A DNA stretch of 38,627 nucleotides from CAZTYI01 sp964466185 (lineage in GTDB: Bacteria > Chlamydiota > Chlamydiia > Chlamydiales > SM23-39), in assembly GCA_964466185.1 (NCBI GenBank), contig CAYXMS010000010.1, forward strand, positions 1 through 38,627, in the 5' to 3' direction. The position numbers were made by a program, and so were the translations under genes. The notes beneath the pieces were generated by a model. That model was not told the origin of the DNA. It made no database searches and worked only from the letters and a program-made list of their open reading frames with translations. Shown one piece after another: positions 1-9,200 of this stretch. The stretch's first letter is position 1, and the number at the start of each line of letters is the position of its first letter.

Positions 1-294
1 TCCGGATTTGGAACTTTAAGGCGCAATCCTGACATGAAATACAAATTAAATTTAGCCGAGCTGCAAGAGCTGGTGCAAAAGCAAAGACAAATTTTTAAAA
101 AAGCCTTTGCATTACTTAAAAAAGGCGGCTGTATGCTGTATGCGACCTGTTCTATTTTTAAACAGGAAAATGAAGATCAAATTAAATTTTTTCTTGAAAA
201 CTATCCTCTCAGACTAATGCAAGAACCGCTTAAATTACTGCCTTTGCCGCAAGGCCCTGATGGCTTTTTTGCCGCTGCTTTGCAAAAGCTTTAA
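1..294 (+). CDS. RsmB/Fmu-family 16S rRNA (cytosine-C5) methyltransferase, C-terminal part only
   Basis: The reading frame is already open at base 1, so the gene starts before the window; only about 97 C-terminal residues are seen. Two catalytic signatures of the RsmB/NSUN family survive: SGFGTLRRNPD, the segment just after the proline-cysteine pair of motif IV, and YATCSIFKQEN, motif VI with the cysteine that attacks C6 of cytosine. The family transfers a methyl group from SAM to C5 of a cytosine in 16S rRNA. Chlamydia carries a gene called fmu near dacF, which fits this neighbourhood. A second, full-length family member lies at 34929-36245, so the two probably differ in target base. Which cytosine this one modifies cannot be told from the fragment. 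Confidence 0.85.
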   Translation, partial: SGFGTLRRNPDMKYKLNLAELQELVQKQRQIFKKAFALLKKGGCMLYATCSIFKQENEDQIKFFLENYPLRLMQEPLKLLPLPQGPDGFFAAALQKL

Positions 295-319
295 ACATAA
301 AAAACTTTTATGCTAAAAT
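290..319 (+). promoter_or_regulatory. Possible sigma70-type promoter with extended -10, for the surA-like/rsmA pair
   Basis: A TGCTAAAAT extended -10 (hexamer TAAAAT, 314-319) lies just after the stop of the methyltransferase, with a weak -35 (TTTAAA, 290-295, spacer 18). Transcription would start near 326, about 35 bases before the ATG at 362. The -35 is poor and the DNA AT-rich, so this is only plausible. Confidence 0.35.
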
Positions 320-361
320 AGCCAAACAAATAAACAAATAAAAAAAAGTTGATTTTTAACT

Positions 362-1414
362 ATGCAAAATTTTTCTCTTCGAAAATTTATTTTAAAAAGT
401 TTATCCACTGCTTTTCTATTTCAAGGTCTGCTTTTTGCACAAAAGCCGACCCTACAAACTGCTCTGGAGCATCAAATTATTGTTAATAATAATATTGTAG
501 CCACTGTCAACGGCAAAAACATCTCCATGTTGGACGTAACTAAAAAACTGGATTATATGATCTATCAGTCCCATCCTGAAATTATCTCTTCCGAGGCCGC
601 CAAATATCAATTTTATCTTTCTTCCTGGAAGTTTGCTTTAATTGATATGATTAACAGCGAACTGATGCTGGCCGAAGCTAAAAGCAAAGATGTCAAAGTT
701 GAAGACACGGAAATTAAAGAAATTCTACAACAGCGTTTCGGACCTGATGTTACTTTAACTTTAGCTCAACTGAACCTCACTTATGAAGAGGCTTTTGAAA
801 TCATTAAAAATGAAGAAATTACCAAACGCATTCGCTGGTTTTTTGTAAATACCAAAGCCTTGCAAAAAGTAACGCCTGCAATGATCCGCACTGAATATAA
901 TAGAACAGTTGCCGACCAGCCTGCAGGAGATGTTTTTCATTTCCAAATAGCTACTATCAAAACCAATAATAAAGCACAAAGCTCTACATTGGCTCTCAAA
1001 GCGCATCAGCTTTTAAAAAATAAAAACCGTTCTTTAAATGAACTCAAAAAAGAACTGGATAACAATGTGCAAATTTCTCCTGAATATACAACAGCCAGCT
1101 CGGAACTTTCCGATACCTACCGCAATGCTTTAGCCTCTTTAAAAATCGGAGAATGCAGCTCTCCTGTTTCCCAGATCTCTCAATATGACGGAAAAATAGC
1201 CTGGCGCATTTTCTATTTAAAAGATAAAACCCATATTAATCCTCCTTCTTTTGATCAAATGTCAGAAAAAATCAAAAATGACCTGCTCCAAGAAATTGCC
1301 AAAGAAGAAAACGCTAAATATTTTGAAAAGCTTTATAAAAAATATGGCATCGATGAGGCCTCTTTACACAAAATTCTCTCTGACGAAAGCTTATCTCCTT
1401 TTTTTCTGCGTTAA
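362..1414 (+). CDS. SurA-like periplasmic chaperone / parvulin-related protein
   Basis: A 350-residue protein with an N-terminal signal sequence: basic start, hydrophobic stretch FLFQGLLFA, probable cleavage before QKP. It therefore acts outside the inner membrane. Residues about 40-170 look like the SurA N-terminal chaperone region (VATVNGKNISMLDVTKKLDY, then helices with many acidic and basic residues). Residues about 180-300 have the outline of a parvulin domain, ending in ALASLKIGECSSPVSQIS and GKIAWRIFYLKD. The phenylalanine-glycine-x-histidine element of active parvulins is not visible, so isomerase activity is doubtful. SurA proteins carry unfolded outer-membrane proteins to the Bam machine. 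It is followed after 14 bases by rsmA, a pairing I remember from Chlamydia (CT355-CT354). No clear Shine-Dalgarno precedes the ATG. Confidence 0.7.
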   Translation: MQNFSLRKFILKSLSTAFLFQGLLFAQKPTLQTALEHQIIVNNNIVATVNGKNISMLDVTKKLDYMIYQSHPEIISSEAAKYQFYLSSWKFALIDMINSELMLAEAKSKDVKVEDTEIKEILQQRFGPDVTLTLAQLNLTYEEAFEIIKNEEITKRIRWFFVNTKALQKVTPAMIRTEYNRTVADQPAGDVFHFQIATIKTNNKAQSSTLALKAHQLLKNKNRSLNELKKELDNNVQISPEYTTASSELSDTYRNALASLKIGECSSPVSQISQYDGKIAWRIFYLKDKTHINPPSFDQMSEKIKNDLLQEIAKEENAKYFEKLYKKYGIDEASLHKILSDESLSPFFLR

Positions 1415-1428
1415 ATCAAAATCAGCTT

Positions 1429-2430
1429 ATGCAAAATTATCGTCCTTCCCAGCTAATTCAACTATTAAAAGAATTAGACCTACAACCTAAAAAAAGCCTT
1501 TCTCAGAATTTTTTAATCGACGGCAACATAGTCAACAATATTATCAAAGCAGCCCATATCAAAGCAGGTGACAAAATTCTAGAAATAGGACCGGGGCCCG
1601 GCACTTTGACTTTTGCCTTACTAAAAACGTCCCTCCCAAAATTTCCAACTCAAGTAATAGCTGTAGAAAAAGATGCTGCTTTTGCCGATTATTTAAAATC
1701 TTTTCATCTTCCTAACTTATATGTACAAAACCAAGATTTTTTAAAAACAAACCTTAAAAACCTTTTACAGATTTTCAGATCTCAAACTTTTCAAGAAAAA
1801 ACAGCTGAAAAAAAAACTCGAACAAACCTAAAAAAATTCAAGTTAGTCGCCAATTTACCTTATCATATTACAACGCCTATTTTGGTTAAAATTTTAGAAA
1901 ATTTTGAAGCTTTCCGCTCTCTAACCATTATGCTGCAAAAAGAACTTGCTCAAAGGATCACAGCTTCTGTAAGAACCAAAGCCTATGGTGCTTTGACCTT
2001 ATTTATTCGTACTTATGCCGATCCAGAAATTGCTTTTTTCGTATCTCACAACTGTTTTTATCCAAAACCTGATGTAGATTCTGCCGTGCTGAATTTAAAC
2101 CTTAAAAAACCGCCCTTGCCGAAATCAAAATTAAAAAAATGGCACAGTTTTGTACAAAGCACCTTTCAAAAAAGACGTAAAAAAATCTCAACTTCCATTG
2201 CCGATTTTTGTTTAAAAGACAGCTTGCAGCAGAATTTAAAAACGGATTCTAAAATACACCCTAAAACCAAATATAAAAATATCGTCAGGCAAAAAAAACT
2301 TCAGAAAGAGAAAAAATCAATAAAAGAACATATTGAAAAACTGCTTTTAAAACTGAATTTAAATCTAAATAGCCGCCCTGAAGAGCTTTCATTTGCCAAT
2401 TTTCTACAAATTTTCCAAAACCTATTTTAA
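1429..2430 (+). CDS. rsmA: 16S rRNA (adenine1518-N6/adenine1519-N6)-dimethyltransferase
   Basis: RsmA/KsgA dimethylates two adjacent adenines in the 3'-terminal hairpin of 16S rRNA using SAM, a late check on 30S assembly. Diagnostic elements are KKSLSQNFLID at residues about 18-28, the SAM loop LEIGPGPGTLTFALL near 45-60, and NLPY at about 143-146, the target-adenine motif. At 333 residues it is longer than the usual 265-290. The surplus is lysine-rich and sits in two places: about residues 105-135 just before the NLPY strand, and about 265-300 in the C-terminal helical domain. The start is the first ATG after the upstream stop (14-base gap), so co-transcription with the chaperone gene is likely. 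Its TAA overlaps the dacF stop on the other strand. Confidence 0.95.
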   Translation: MQNYRPSQLIQLLKELDLQPKKSLSQNFLIDGNIVNNIIKAAHIKAGDKILEIGPGPGTLTFALLKTSLPKFPTQVIAVEKDAAFADYLKSFHLPNLYVQNQDFLKTNLKNLLQIFRSQTFQEKTAEKKTRTNLKKFKLVANLPYHITTPILVKILENFEAFRSLTIMLQKELAQRITASVRTKAYGALTLFIRTYADPEIAFFVSHNCFYPKPDVDSAVLNLNLKKPPLPKSKLKKWHSFVQSTFQKRRKKISTSIADFCLKDSLQQNLKTDSKIHPKTKYKNIVRQKKLQKEKKSIKEHIEKLLLKLNLNLNSRPEELSFANFLQIFQNLF

Positions 2431-3629
2431 GCCGCTTTTTTAGGAGCTAAAAAAAACCACTGTTTCATAAGATGCCAAAAAGTCCTGGTTATTTGTTCTT
2501 TAGCAAAAAGCGGCTTTTCTACTAGGATTTCGCCATCCAAGGTTTTCAGTTGTAAAACCCCCACTTTTTCATCTTTTGCAATCGGCAGAATCAGATCATC
2601 CCAATAAATGAAAGCCTTATATTCTTGGTCTTCAGAAGGATAATAGCTAATTTCCACATTTTCCATAAGCTCTGCTTGCAAAGGTTTTTTTCCACCTTCT
2701 ATTTCAGCTTGGAAAAACTGCTCTTGTTCGAACAGTTTTTCTTTAACTTTCTTCTCTAAAAAAGCAGCTTCAAACAATTTTCTGACATCTAAATAACGTT
2801 TTTCATTTTGCTCTTCACCTAATAAAACAGCTATCAGCTGCCTTTTTCCATTATCTGCTGCGCCTACCAACGTATAGCCGGCATGGGAATGATAACCTGT
2901 TTTCACCCCAATTGCATAAGGATAATAATAAGGGCCTTCTTTAATTAGCCGATTTGTCTGTTTTAAATCATAACCTGTATGAAAATTTGTAGCTGGGATC
3001 TGATATCTTAAAGTAGAAACCAGCTTTCTAAATTCTGCAAATTCTAAAGCTTTTTTAGTGATTATCGCCATATCCCAAGCGCAAGTTTTATGTTTAGGAT
3101 AATGCAAACCATGGGGATTAAAAAAGCAGGTTTTTTGGCATCCCAGATTTTTTAAATATTGATTCACCTCGCTCATATAAGCAGGAATAGAACCAGACAA
3201 GGAATGCGCCAGAGCATTAGCAGCATCATTGCCGGAAGCTAGCATCATAGCATACACAAGATCCTGCACCTTGATCTTTTCGCCAATACTTAACCCCACT
3301 GTAGAACCATCTGTCTCTAAAAAATAAGCTGGAAAATCTTCTTCATGACCATATCTTTTACTGGAAAAAACTGTTTTTAAAGCCTCGGCAGGAATAATAA
3401 TCTGATCCTGTAATCTATTTGATTTCTTATCCAGAGCGTATAACGCTGTAACAATTTTAGTAATACTGGCCGGATACATCTCTTCAAAAGCTTTTTTTTC
3501 ATAAAGAATCCGCCCGTTTTGACGATTGATCAAAATCGCTGATTTAGCCGCCACAGAAACTTCAAGCTGCTTAGAATCAAGAGAAAATATAAAAAAAAGA
3601 CAAACAATCACCTGCAAAATAGATCGCAT
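2427..3629 (-). CDS. dacF: D-alanyl-D-alanine carboxypeptidase (PBP5/DacF family, peptidase S11)
   Basis: A 400-residue serine DD-carboxypeptidase that removes the terminal D-alanine of peptidoglycan stem peptides. All three penicillin-binding motifs are present: S55-I-T-K58 (nucleophile), S132-G-N134 and K243-T-G245. An N-terminal signal sequence (residues 1-28) exports it, and a C-terminal beta domain (about 300-380) precedes an amphipathic tail (FWHLMKQWFFLAP) like the membrane anchor of PBP5. A good Shine-Dalgarno, AAGGAG, lies eight bases before the ATG. Chlamydiae make small amounts of peptidoglycan at division, and dacF sits in the same chlamydial neighbourhood. It converges on rsmA with the two stop codons sharing TTAA. 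Confidence 0.93.
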   Translation of the reverse strand: MRSILQVIVCLFFIFSLDSKQLEVSVAAKSAILINRQNGRILYEKKAFEEMYPASITKIVTALYALDKKSNRLQDQIIIPAEALKTVFSSKRYGHEEDFPAYFLETDGSTVGLSIGEKIKVQDLVYAMMLASGNDAANALAHSLSGSIPAYMSEVNQYLKNLGCQKTCFFNPHGLHYPKHKTCAWDMAIITKKALEFAEFRKLVSTLRYQIPATNFHTGYDLKQTNRLIKEGPYYYPYAIGVKTGYHSHAGYTLVGAADNGKRQLIAVLLGEEQNEKRYLDVRKLFEAAFLEKKVKEKLFEQEQFFQAEIEGGKKPLQAELMENVEISYYPSEDQEYKAFIYWDDLILPIAKDEKVGVLQLKTLDGEILVEKPLFAKEQITRTFWHLMKQWFFLAPKKAA

Positions 3630-3801
3630 CTTAAAGCTCCTTACTTAGATTAATCTGTTAAAAATCACCTGTAGTTTAAAATCAATTTTAAAAAAAAAGA
3701 TAAAATAGCGCCAAGTCTATTTTTTAATAAAATAAACCCTTTAACCTTTAAAGAGATAAATTTGTGTATATATTTTATAATTTAAAATTTAAAAACAAAA
3801 C

Positions 3802-3831
3802 TTGACATTACTTTAAATAAAATTCTAGAAT
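3802..3831 (+). promoter_or_regulatory. Sigma70/sigma66-type promoter
   Basis: A perfect TTGACA at 3802-3807 is followed after 18 bases by TAGAAT at 3826-3831 (five of six). Predicted initiation near 3838 would give a leader of about 28 bases before the ATG at 3866. This is one of the clearest promoters in the window. Confidence 0.7.
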
Positions 3832-3865
3832 CAAAATAAGGAAGGGTATATTTTGGTGCAGCGGG

Positions 3866-4297
3866 ATGCTTAATCCAAATAAAATAGAAGAACTTTACCA
3901 GGAATTTACTGGTAACCTAAGCAAATGGGCGCACGACGGTGTGGTGTCGGTAGATTTAAAGCTCTTGCATGAGCTGAATCTACTGGAATCTTTATATAGC
4001 GATAAAGATGATGCCGATGATTTCTCCCAATACTTTCATGTAATTGAAACGCCGGAAAAAGTTACTCTTTTTAATGATCAGTTCATTATTTGGATTGTTC
4101 CCAGAATGGAAGATGAAAATCCTGTCACTTATGTCTATATTGCTTTAAATCATGAAGATAAAACCACTCTAGAAATAGTTTTTACCACTGCCGGAGTCTA
4201 CAACACGCCAAAATTTGTTTTAAAAGTCTTACAATATTATCTTTTGGACATGATTGAAACCGAAGCTACCTTAACGAATTTTGAGAAAGAAAACTAA
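3866..4297 (+). CDS. Conserved hypothetical protein, 143 residues
   Basis: I do not recognise a named family. The product is small, acidic and soluble-looking, with no signal peptide or membrane segment. Predicted layout: two N-terminal helices (residues 1-50), an acidic turn (SDKDDADD), then alternating strands (VTLFNDQFIIWIVPRM, TYVYIALNH, TTLEIVFTTAGVY) and a final helix. This alpha/beta shape and acidity resemble small chaperone-like proteins, but that is only an impression. It sits between dacF and the LptE-like gene, where Chlamydia also has small hypothetical genes. It has its own strong promoter. The purine-rich AAGGAAGGG lies 19 bases before the ATG, too far for an ordinary Shine-Dalgarno, and no other ATG, GTG or TTG in frame is closer. 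Its 3' end overlaps the LptE-like gene by 27 bases, tail to tail. Confidence 0.8.
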   Translation: MLNPNKIEELYQEFTGNLSKWAHDGVVSVDLKLLHELNLLESLYSDKDDADDFSQYFHVIETPEKVTLFNDQFIIWIVPRMEDENPVTYVYIALNHEDKTTLEIVFTTAGVYNTPKFVLKVLQYYLLDMIETEATLTNFEKEN

Positions 4298-4873
4298 TTT
4301 AGAATCTAAAAGCTCAACCAGTCTTTTTGCTGCTTTTTGATAAAGGGCTATTTTAGCAGCCTCTTCTGCAGAACTAATAGATTCTAATTGTCCTAGCGAA
4401 AAAGCCAGAGCGGTTCTTCTTTGCCCTGTATTAGGATCGATAAAAGACAGATCTTTTAAAGAGTCTTCTTCTACATAATCGAAGTCTATATCTTCTGCCA
4501 GCTCAAAAGGGCCGAAAATTCTAGTCTTATTTTTTTTATCGATAATTTCTATTTTCAACTTAATTTTCTGTCTATTTTCGATCGGCAATAAATTCTTTTT
4601 TAATTTCCCGTCCGGTTCACGGTCATAGCGATAGCCGATTTTCTCAGAATTTTCATCTGCAATAGATACTACCAGCTGTTTTTGAGCCTTGCTATCAAAG
4701 CACATATGAGAGGCTGCTCCCAAAGAACGGATCAGCTCTTCGGTAAAAAAACCTTTAAAATCACCTTGAACATAAGGAACAGCCAGCATTAGCTGCTGAG
4801 GTTTTTGTACGCCAATTACCTGATATCCACAAGCTGTCAAAAAAAATAAAAAGCTAAAAACAAGCTTTTTCAT
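4271..4873 (-). CDS. LptE-like LPS-assembly lipoprotein
   Basis: A 200-residue lipoprotein. The signal sequence ends in a lipobox, LTAC at residues 12-15, followed by GYQV; a Cys-Gly-Tyr start of the mature protein is typical of LptE/RlpB. LptE plugs the LptD barrel in the outer membrane and helps insert lipopolysaccharide. The rest fits the small alpha/beta LptE fold: strand (QLMLAVPYVQGDFKG), helix (FFTEELIRSLG), a strand with KLKIEIIDKKNKTRIFGPFE, and a long C-terminal helix (EEAAKIALYQKAAKRLVELL). It starts 13 bases after the TPR gene and is surely co-transcribed with it. The LptE assignment rests on lipobox, size and fold pattern rather than on strong identity. Confidence 0.65.
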   Translation of the reverse strand: MKKLVFSFLFFLTACGYQVIGVQKPQQLMLAVPYVQGDFKGFFTEELIRSLGAASHMCFDSKAQKQLVVSIADENSEKIGYRYDREPDGKLKKNLLPIENRQKIKLKIEIIDKKNKTRIFGPFELAEDIDFDYVEEDSLKDLSFIDPNTGQRRTALAFSLGQLESISSAEEAAKIALYQKAAKRLVELLDSKLVFFLKIR

Positions 4874-4886
4874 AGATTTCTTTTTC

Positions 4887-5945
4887 TTAAGCTTTAGGCT
4901 TTAAAAGCTTGGTTTTCTGAGCAGTTTTGGTATGGGGAAAATCCCGTTTGATTTTATTGCAGTAAAGCTCTACTGCATTAAAAGCTTTTTTCTTATGATA
5001 AAACTGGGCGACCTCGAAAAACCCTTGGGCATATATCTCTTCCATTTTCCGGATATCCTTTTTCATCTCTATAACTTTCTCTTCTAAAGGAAAGCTTTTT
5101 TCAAATTTTTCCAAATTTAACTTAGCTAAATGTAAAAGATCATGTTCATGGTGTTTAGGATCTGCCTGATAAAGATAAGACTTGCTAATTAACAGATAAC
5201 TTTGAATTGCCAGCTCATGTTTAGGATATTTTTCAATCAAGCTTTCAAAAGCCCCGATGGCATCTTTATAATCCTTAAAACTCATATGCAAAAGCGCTTT
5301 GTTATAAGTCGCCTGTATCATCATGTCGGTTTGGGGCAGTGCATTGATCAGCTCATCGTAGATTTTTAAAGCATCTTCTTCTGCGGGTATCCAATTAGGC
5401 ATTTTTTCTAAACCAAACAGTGGCTTGCCGATGCCTTGTTGATATTTCCGGGCGATTTTAAATTTGTATGTTAAAGCCTCTTCAAAATAACGGGGCATAA
5501 AACTTGTATTTAAATATTCAGAAAAACAGTCATTTGCTTTTTCCAGACTATTTTTAGCAAAATAAGAAATGCCTAAAAAATACAGCGCTTCCTTACCGGT
5601 GACTTTTTTAGGGCGATAATCTTTCAAGCAATCGCCACAGAAAATAGCATCATTCCATCTTTTATCAGAGCAGGCTTTTAGCATTTTTCGGTAGCATTCA
5701 TTTTCAGTCATCCCTTTAGCGATAATTTTTTCGGTCTTATTCGCCATAGGTCTCTGTGCCATAGGTCTATATCTATTTATAATAGTTTGGTTTGCAGCAG
5801 GTTCATTTAAGGCAGTTGTATTTTCCGAACTATTTTTTTCAGCATCCAAAACTATTATTTTTTTTGTCTGCTGTTTGGCGCAAAGATTAAAACAAACAAA
5901 AACAGAACATCCCAGCACAATAAAAATATTTTTGATAAATTTCAT
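4887..5945 (-). CDS. Exported TPR protein, BamD/YfiO-like
   Basis: About 352 residues from the chosen ATG. Upstream in-frame starts are a TTG at 6062 and an ATG at 5960; 5945 is preferred because MKFIKNIFIVLGC begins a compact signal sequence. Either VLGC is a weak lipobox or cleavage follows at FNLCAKQ. After a low-complexity linker there are helical pairs of TPR type: LYFLGISYFAKNSLEKANDC, then ATYNKALLHMSFKDYKDAIG, FESLIEKYPKHELAIQSYLL and FFEVAQFYHKKKAFNAVELY. This order and spacing resemble BamD, the TPR lipoprotein of the outer-membrane barrel assembly complex. Its partner gene 13 bases downstream is an LptE-like lipoprotein, which supports an envelope-assembly role. A promoter at 6152-6181 would give a leader of about 200 bases. 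Confidence 0.72.
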   Translation of the reverse strand: MKFIKNIFIVLGCSVFVCFNLCAKQQTKKIIVLDAEKNSSENTTALNEPAANQTIINRYRPMAQRPMANKTEKIIAKGMTENECYRKMLKACSDKRWNDAIFCGDCLKDYRPKKVTGKEALYFLGISYFAKNSLEKANDCFSEYLNTSFMPRYFEEALTYKFKIARKYQQGIGKPLFGLEKMPNWIPAEEDALKIYDELINALPQTDMMIQATYNKALLHMSFKDYKDAIGAFESLIEKYPKHELAIQSYLLISKSYLYQADPKHHEHDLLHLAKLNLEKFEKSFPLEEKVIEMKKDIRKMEEIYAQGFFEVAQFYHKKKAFNAVELYCNKIKRDFPHTKTAQKTKLLKPKA

Positions 5946-6151
5946 GAAAAATAACAGCATGGAAACCAACTTCTTGAGATGTTGAAGGAAATGCTGCCCC
6001 TCCGTTCGGTTAAAAATGTTTTTGCGGTTTCTAATAAAATACAATCTGGCAAATGCTAACAATCAAACAAGCTGCCAATTAAAAATTTAAATAAAAAATA
6101 AAACAACTCTAATGTTACAGCATTTTACAATTTTATATTTAAAAAAAATCA

Positions 6152-6181
6152 AGAATAAAGCAGCGATCTGCATCCTGTCAA
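6152..6181 (-). promoter_or_regulatory. Promoter for the TPR / LptE-like operon
   Basis: Read on the minus strand, a perfect TTGACA (plus 6176-6181) and TATTCT (plus 6152-6157) are separated by 18 bases. It lies between the dnaE stop and the TPR gene and points to the latter. The same TATTCT -10 is found before secDF. Confidence 0.55.
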
Positions 6182-6233
6182 GCTAGATCAGAATTATTCT
6201 TACCCGGCTTGCCAAACAGACCTGAATATAAGA

Positions 6234-9200
6234 CTACTGACAAACGATTTTTTTAACTCCCGATATTTTTTGCAGACAATTTAAAATTTTATTTTCTGCT
6301 TTAATACTCCAGGCGGCGTCTGCTACAACGGTGCCCAATTTTTTATTATTGTCCACAAAGACAATTTCTAAAGCATCCGGCCCTGCATGATTTGCAATCT
6401 GCTTTTTCAAACTGACAATTTGACTTAAACTAAGTGCTGCCAAATCGAGATAAATAATTACTTTTTGCACTGTTTTCTCCTGTTTTTTAGCCGCATTGTA
6501 ATTTCCGTTACTGCCAAACCGGGTTTTACGAGGAGCTAGCCTGATCATATTTTGAAACTGTTCATATGCCAAGTCGCTTTCTTTAACCAATTCATCTAAA
6601 CGGCGGTTCAAAGAAGAGAGCCATTTACAGTTAATTCTAAAAGAGGCTTTATTTTTTTCTATTAAAACAATCGCATATAAAAGCTGATTGTCTTTTAAAA
6701 TCTCCTGATGTTTCTCATAGAGGCCGTTCCAAACGGGCATTTCATACTGAAAAGAGCCGTCGCTAATGGTCAAAATGGCAAATTTTTTCTGCGTTTTTTG
6801 AGAGATCTTGATTTTCACATCCTCGATAGTAAAAGCAATACGGGCCAGTCTTTCCCCCTGAATTTTTTGCATTTCAGCAAAAGGCATGCAAGAGAGTCTT
6901 TTAAAATAGGATTTAAACCCATCCAAAGGATGAGTTTTTAAGTAAAAACCTAACAGTTCTTTTTCTTTCTGCAAAAGTTCGATATTGCTTAAGGGCTTTT
7001 TGACTGTAGGCTCTTTAATTTCTTTTTTCTCTAAATTTCCAAATAAAGATAAAATACCTTTTTTCTTTTCTTCTTCTTCTTTTACAGCTCCATCATAGAT
7101 TTTTTCCAAGCTCTGCAAAAGAGCAGAACGGGTCCAGCCGGCAAAATCCAGAGCGCCTGCCAAGATTAAATTTTCGATATTTTTCTTGCCGACCTTGCTT
7201 TTATCGATTCTCTGAATAAAATCGGCAAAAGATTGATAAGGGCCTTTTTTTCTTTCTTCGCAAATAGCTTCACAGGCGGCTTCTCCAATCCCTTTAATAC
7301 CGCTCATAGCAAATCTGATACCTGTTTTAACTGCATTAAACTCTAAAGTAGCTTCATTTACATCCGGCGGTAAAATAGCAATGCCCAAGGCCTTGCTTTC
7401 CGCAATAAATTTAGCTACTTTTGTCAGATCATCACGATCGCAGGTCATTAAGGCCGCCATCCATTCTTTGGCAAAATTAGCTTTAAAATAAGCGGTGGCA
7501 TAAGAAAGATAAGCATAAGCCGCAGCATGAGACTTATTAAATCCGTAAGAAGCAAATTTTTCAATTTTATCGAAAATGGAAACGGCTATTTTTTCTGCAA
7601 TCCGTTTTTGTCTGCAGCCTTCAATAAACTTTTCTCTTTGCCGGGCCATTTCTGTTTTATCTTTTTTACCCATGGCCCTTCTTAAAACATCGCCTTCTCC
7701 CAAAGAATATCCTGCTAAAAGAGAGGCAATCTGCATAACCTGCTCTTGATAGACCATGACCCCATAGGTTTCTCCCAAGATATTCTTCATTAGCGCATGA
7801 TCAAATTCTATAGGCTCTTGTTTATGTTTACGGGCAATAAAAGAAGGGATCATATCCATCGGGCCAGGACGGTAAAGAGCCAGAACCGCAATAATTTCTT
7901 CAAAACGGTCTATATGCAAATGCTGCGACAGGCCCTGCATGCCGCCGGATTCCAACTGAAACACTCCCAAAGTTTTTCCATGATTGAGCAATCCATAAGT
8001 CGGCTTATCATCTAAAAAAAGCGAAGCCCAATTAATTGTGCGACCTGTATTTTTTTCTACCAGGTCTTGAGCTTTCTGCAAAGACGTCAGGGTTTTAAGC
8101 CCCAAAAAATCTATCTTCAACAGTCCGACAGCTTCTGACGGCTTCATGGCATATTGGGTAACAATCATATCTGCATCTTTAGCAATACATACAGGCACAT
8201 GGTCTGTCACATCTGTTTTAGAGATAATAATGCCGGCTGCATGAATGGATGTATTGCGAATGGAACCCTCTAATTTTTTAGCCATTTCAAAGATCATTTT
8301 AACTTCAATATCGGTTTTGCAAAGATTTTGCAAATCGCTATCCATTTTCAGGGCTTTTTCTAAAGTTATATTGGGATCATCAGAGACTAGTTTAGCCATG
8401 GCATTAACTTTTGCCAAAGGCACAGACAGCACTCTGCCGACATCTTTGATAGCCATTTTGGCTTTCATTTTACCGAAGGTAATAATCTGGGCCACGCTAT
8501 CTTTGCCATATTTATTAATGGTATACTCGATAACCTCATTTCTTCTTTCCATGCAGATATCAACATCGATATCGGGATAGGACATTCTTTCAGGATTGAT
8601 AAAACGTTCAAAGAAAAGATTAAAGCGCAGAGGTTCAATTTCGGTAATGCCGATCAAGTAGGCAATCACAGAACCGACTACCGATCCGCGGCCGGGGCCG
8701 ACAGGTATATTTTTGCTTTTGGCCCAAGAGATAAAATCGTAGACAATCAAAATGTAATCTGACAATTTTTTTGAAGAAATCAGCTGAAACTCTTCTTCCA
8801 ATCTGTCTTTGACAAGCTGCAAAGGGTCCTGTTTCGGATTTTTTCGGGCAATTGCTTGTAAATGCTGTTCGCTATAGCGTTTATTTAAATTGCTCAAACA
8901 CAAATGATACAAATAGGCAGAAGATGGATCCAGTCCTTCTTTTTTATAAGAATTCTCAAATTCAGGCGGCTGAAAAGCCGGATAATGCTTAGTTTTAAAA
9001 TTAAAATTAAAATGGCATTTTTCAGCGACTTCCACAGTATTGAAAACAGCTTCTGGCACATCGCTGAACAGTTTTAGCATCTGATCTACAGATTTAAAAT
9101 CAAAAGTATGGGCAGGGTAAATCCGCCGTTTAGGATTAGGAATTCTTGCTTTTCTTTTTCCGCTAGCATCGGTTTCCCAAATTTCGCAGGGCTCTCCGGA

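Noticed and set aside
5946..6062. Longer TPR protein starting from TTG at 6062
   Set aside because: It would bury the signal sequence 40 residues inside the protein.
8245..8580. Open frame of 111 codons opposite dnaE
   Set aside because: It lies wholly antisense to conserved polymerase motifs, has no ribosome site and shows no family resemblance; other long antisense frames were dropped for the same reason.
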